A stretch of 8,268 nt of DNA, taken from the NCBI GenBank assembly GCA_003242315.1, contig QGUY01000175.1:1-8268 (forward strand). Reading direction: 5' to 3'. The translations under genes and the position numbers were made by a program. The stretch comes from Bacteroidota bacterium. Lineage in GTDB: Bacteria > Bacteroidota > Bacteroidia > Cytophagales > Cyclobacteriaceae. This document shows positions 6,243-8,268 of the stretch, in pieces (within the stretch, counting starts at the first letter, position 1; each line of letters begins with the position of its first letter). Under the pieces are notes generated by a model. The model saw only the letters and a program-made list of their open reading frames with translations. It was not told the origin of the DNA and ran no database searches.

Positions 6243-6833
6243 ATGAGCAAGGCGGAGCGTACGCGGCAACATATTCTGGAGCGCACGGCACCCGTGTTTA
6301 ACCGTAAGGGATTTTCGGGGACTACGCTCCACGATCTTACCCGCGCGACGGGATTAACGAAAGGAGCGCTATACGGCCATTTCCGCAGCAAGGAGGAAAT
6401 GGCGTTGCAGGCATTTCGTCATGCCATGCAACTTGTACGCAGTGGCGTTCACAGCAGGCTCGCACAAACACGAAGCAGTAAGGAGCGACTTTTGGGTTTA
6501 CTTGAGTTTTATGCCGCCTATGTGCTCAACCCGCCCTTACCCGGCGGATGCCCGCTTCTCAACACTGCGGTACAAGTAGATGATGATGTGACATTCATGC
6601 GCCGCGCGCTACGCAAAGAGCTTGATTCAACAGTTTCGTTCATTCAAAAGATATTGGACGAAGGTATCGTGAACGGCGAGTTCAAACCAATTCCTGATAC
6701 GCGCGCACTCGCATTTGTGTTCTTTTGTTCTGTTGAAGGTGCTGTGATGTATTCACGGGCAGTTCGTTCTGATGAGCCCATGAGCTATGTAACCACCTAT
6801 TGCAGGCAAATGATTGACCAAATCAGCAAATGA
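6243..6833 (+). CDS. TetR/AcrR family transcriptional regulator
   Basis: The 196-residue length is normal for TetR dimers. The N-terminal DNA-binding domain shows TRQHILERTAPVFNRKGFSG (7-26), then the helix-turn-helix TTLHDLTRATGLTKGALYGHF (27-47) and RSKEEM (48-53). The C-terminal ligand domain contains PLPGGCPLLNTAVQVDDD (98-115), a GGCPxLN pattern found in one branch of the superfamily; Cys103 appears to sit where E. coli NemR has its reactive Cys106 (compared from memory). Ligand is unknown. The gene overlaps the downstream ketoacyl synthase by 4 bases (ATGA), so the two are co-transcribed and probably translationally coupled. The palindrome at 6197-6218 is the likely binding site, giving autorepression. 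The regulator probably controls lipid synthesis through its partner gene, by inference from the overlap. Confidence 0.93.
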   Translation: MSKAERTRQHILERTAPVFNRKGFSGTTLHDLTRATGLTKGALYGHFRSKEEMALQAFRHAMQLVRSGVHSRLAQTRSSKERLLGLLEFYAAYVLNPPLPGGCPLLNTAVQVDDDVTFMRRALRKELDSTVSFIQKILDEGIVNGEFKPIPDTRALAFVFFCSVEGAVMYSRAVRSDEPMSYVTTYCRQMIDQISK

Positions 6834-8080
6834 CTATGATGAAGAAAGTGGTAGTGACCGGAATGGGAGCCATTACACCTCTTGGCAACTCTCTTCCCGA
6901 ATTCTGGAAGAATCTGGTTGAAGGGAAGTCGGGTGCCGCACCCATTTCCAAATTCGATGCGTCCAAATTCAGAACGCGGTTTGCCTGCGAAGTCAAGGGC
7001 TTCGATCCGGCCAACTACTTTGAGAAGTCGGAGATACGCAAGATGGACCCCTTTGTGCAGTATGCGATGGCTTCTTCGGAAGAAGCGCTGCGCGACAGCG
7101 GCATAGACGTCAACGCGATCGACAAGACGCGCGTGGGCGTCATTTGGGGGTCCGGCAACGGGGGCTTTTTCACGTTCCAGCAAGAGGTCATGGATTACGC
7201 CCGCGGTGATGGCACGCCGAGGATTAATCCTTTCTTTATCCCCAAGGTGATCGTAGACATTGCCGCCGGGTGGATATCCATTCGCCATGGCTTCATGGGG
7301 CCGAACTTTTCAACAGTATCCGCCTGTGCTACGTCCAACACGGCCATCATCGACGCCATGAACTACATACGGTGGGGCAAGGCGGATGTGATCATCACCG
7401 GTGGTTCTGAAGCGCCGATCAATGAAGCCGGCGTAGGAGGCTTTAGCGCCATGAAGGCGTTGTCGACACGAAACGATGATCCTGAGCATGCATCCCGTCC
7501 GTTCGATGCGGACCGTGACGGCTTTGTGATGGGGGAAGGTGGCTGTGCTCTTGTGCTCGAAGAATATGAGCATGCCAGGAAACGCGGTGCGCGCATCTAC
7601 GCCGAAGTAGCAGGCGGAGGTATGTCGGCTGACGCGTATCACCTCACGGCCACCCATCCGGAAGGAAAGGGTGCGATGCTCGGCATGCAATGGGCCCTAC
7701 AGGATGCCGGACTTACTCCGGATGACGTTGACTACCTCAACCCACACGCCACGTCAACGCCCATGGGTGATGTGAGCGAGATGAAGGCGGTGACGAAAGT
7801 GTTTGGCGAAAACCCCAAACGCCTGCACATCAGCGCTACGAAATCCGCCGTCGGTCACATGCTCGGTGCCGCGGGCGCCGCTGAAGCTATCATATGCATC
7901 AAAGCCATCAGCGAAGGAATTATTCCACCTACCATTAACACAACAAACCCCGATCCCGAAATGCCGAAGGGACTAAACGTAGTTCTTGGCAACTCTATTC
8001 GTAAGGAAGTAAATGTTGCGATGAGCAATACTTTTGGGTTTGGCGGGCATAATGCGTCTGTTGTCTTCCGGAAGATTTAG
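6830..8080 (+). CDS. fabF: 3-oxoacyl-[acyl-carrier-protein] synthase II (FabF/KAS II type)
   Basis: This condensing enzyme extends acyl-ACP with malonyl-ACP by decarboxylative Claisen condensation in cytoplasmic fatty-acid synthesis. The 416-residue length is right for FabF. Motifs: VVVTGMGAITPLGNS (7-21), nucleophile Cys166 in STVSACATSN, RPFDADRDGFVMGEG (223-237), His306 in NPHATSTPMGD, Lys338 and His343 in SATKSAVGHMLGAAGA, and the C-terminal SNTFGFGGHNAS (399-410). The Cys-His-His catalytic set is complete. E. coli FabF has NAHGTST and GFGGTN at the equivalent places, so this belongs to a different subgroup. Start: the ATG at 6830 overlaps the tetR stop; Met at 6836 or 6839 (MKKVVVTG) is also plausible. 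No acpP or other fab gene is visible nearby, and the TetR link suggests a regulated accessory synthase rather than the main housekeeping copy. The symbol reflects family, not proven orthology. Confidence 0.88.
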   Translation: MTMMKKVVVTGMGAITPLGNSLPEFWKNLVEGKSGAAPISKFDASKFRTRFACEVKGFDPANYFEKSEIRKMDPFVQYAMASSEEALRDSGIDVNAIDKTRVGVIWGSGNGGFFTFQQEVMDYARGDGTPRINPFFIPKVIVDIAAGWISIRHGFMGPNFSTVSACATSNTAIIDAMNYIRWGKADVIITGGSEAPINEAGVGGFSAMKALSTRNDDPEHASRPFDADRDGFVMGEGGCALVLEEYEHARKRGARIYAEVAGGGMSADAYHLTATHPEGKGAMLGMQWALQDAGLTPDDVDYLNPHATSTPMGDVSEMKAVTKVFGENPKRLHISATKSAVGHMLGAAGAAEAIICIKAISEGIIPPTINTTNPDPEMPKGLNVVLGNSIRKEVNVAMSNTFGFGGHNASVVFRKI

Positions 8081-8107
8081 TTGGAACGGTCAACCGGTCT
8101 ATGTGCC

Positions 8108-8154
8108 CTGTGTGGTTCAAACATTAAGTCGTTCTTCTTTCTTGAACCACATAG
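8108..8154. repeat. Inverted repeat with 21-base loop downstream of fabF
   Basis: TGTGGTTCAA (8111-8120) and TTGAACCACA (8142-8151) are perfect inverted copies; as RNA the stem extends outward to 13 pairs with one G-U (8108-8120 with 8142-8154). The 21-base loop is pyrimidine-rich. T-tracts follow at 8175-8181 and 8185-8190, about 20-30 bases after the stem, too far for a textbook terminator. ATGTG/CTGTG words on both sides resemble short dispersed intergenic repeats known in Bacteroidota, so it may be a repeat-family copy that also protects or ends the fabF message. Confidence 0.6.
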
Positions 8155-8268
8155 ATTCTGTGTTGAAGTCAAAGGTTTTTTGGCTTTTTTGTTTGAGATG
8201 TGGGAATGTGGATAACTCTGTCCAGTAGGTTCGTTTGGAGAAAGGGATTCCTCTTGTGGGAGTTACCC
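8155..8268. other. Intergenic tail with no recognisable gene
   Basis: After the inverted repeat, the last 114 bases hold two T-tracts (8175-8181, 8185-8190) and GT-rich sequence. I see no convincing coding region, tRNA or promoter. The T-tracts may belong to a termination region for the fabF transcript. Confidence 0.5.

Noticed and set aside
8034..8228. 64-codon plus-strand frame overlapping the end of fabF
   Set aside because: It begins inside fabF in another frame, runs through the inverted repeat and T-tracts, and shows no domain features.

Overview
The window looks like chromosomal core sequence from a member of the Bacteroidota, possibly a Cytophagales-like lineage. The evidence is the gene set (a long TamB-type protein head-to-head with tsaD, a YkfC-like C40 peptidase, a Bacteroidota-style lone HNH protein), the near absence of Shine-Dalgarno sequences, and several matches to the Bacteroidota -7 promoter element TAnnTTTG. 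Base composition looks even, around 50% GC by eye, and no gene looks recently acquired. The taxonomic call is inference from gene content, not a database match.

Layout. Positions 1-1485, minus strand, hold the first 495 codons of a large TamB/AsmA-like envelope protein that runs off the left edge. Two bases away, in the opposite direction, starts a plus-strand block: tsaD (tRNA t6A modification), smpB (tmRNA partner, ribosome rescue) and a C40 (NlpC/P60) peptidase with SH3-like N-terminal domains and no signal peptide. After a 76-base gap come an HNH-domain protein and, 16 bases later, an SDR oxidoreductase. A 92-base gap containing a CAACACAT-type repeat leads to a fumarylacetoacetate-hydrolase (FAH) family enzyme, closed by a compact terminator-like hairpin. 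The last unit is a TetR regulator overlapping by 4 bases a FabF-type 3-ketoacyl-ACP synthase. A perfect 22-base palindrome and a -7 element lie directly upstream of it. The final 188 bases are intergenic, with a large inverted repeat and T-tracts.

How the genes fit together. tsaD and smpB both serve translation quality. The C40 peptidase probably acts in cytoplasmic murein-peptide recycling. The SDR and FAH enzymes are the types that perform the last two steps of non-phosphorylative deoxy-sugar acid breakdown (2-keto-3-deoxy-fuconate or -rhamnonate to pyruvate plus lactate), though substrates cannot be read from sequence. The TetR-fabF pair looks like a self-contained, autoregulated lipid-synthesis module.

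I see no CRISPR, phage, IS, toxin-antitoxin or defence system and no clear undescribed multi-gene system. The most interesting points are the tetR-fabF module with its palindrome, the 2-base divergent tamB/tsaD start region, the lone HNH gene, and two promoter-like elements so close to start codons that leaderless transcripts are possible.
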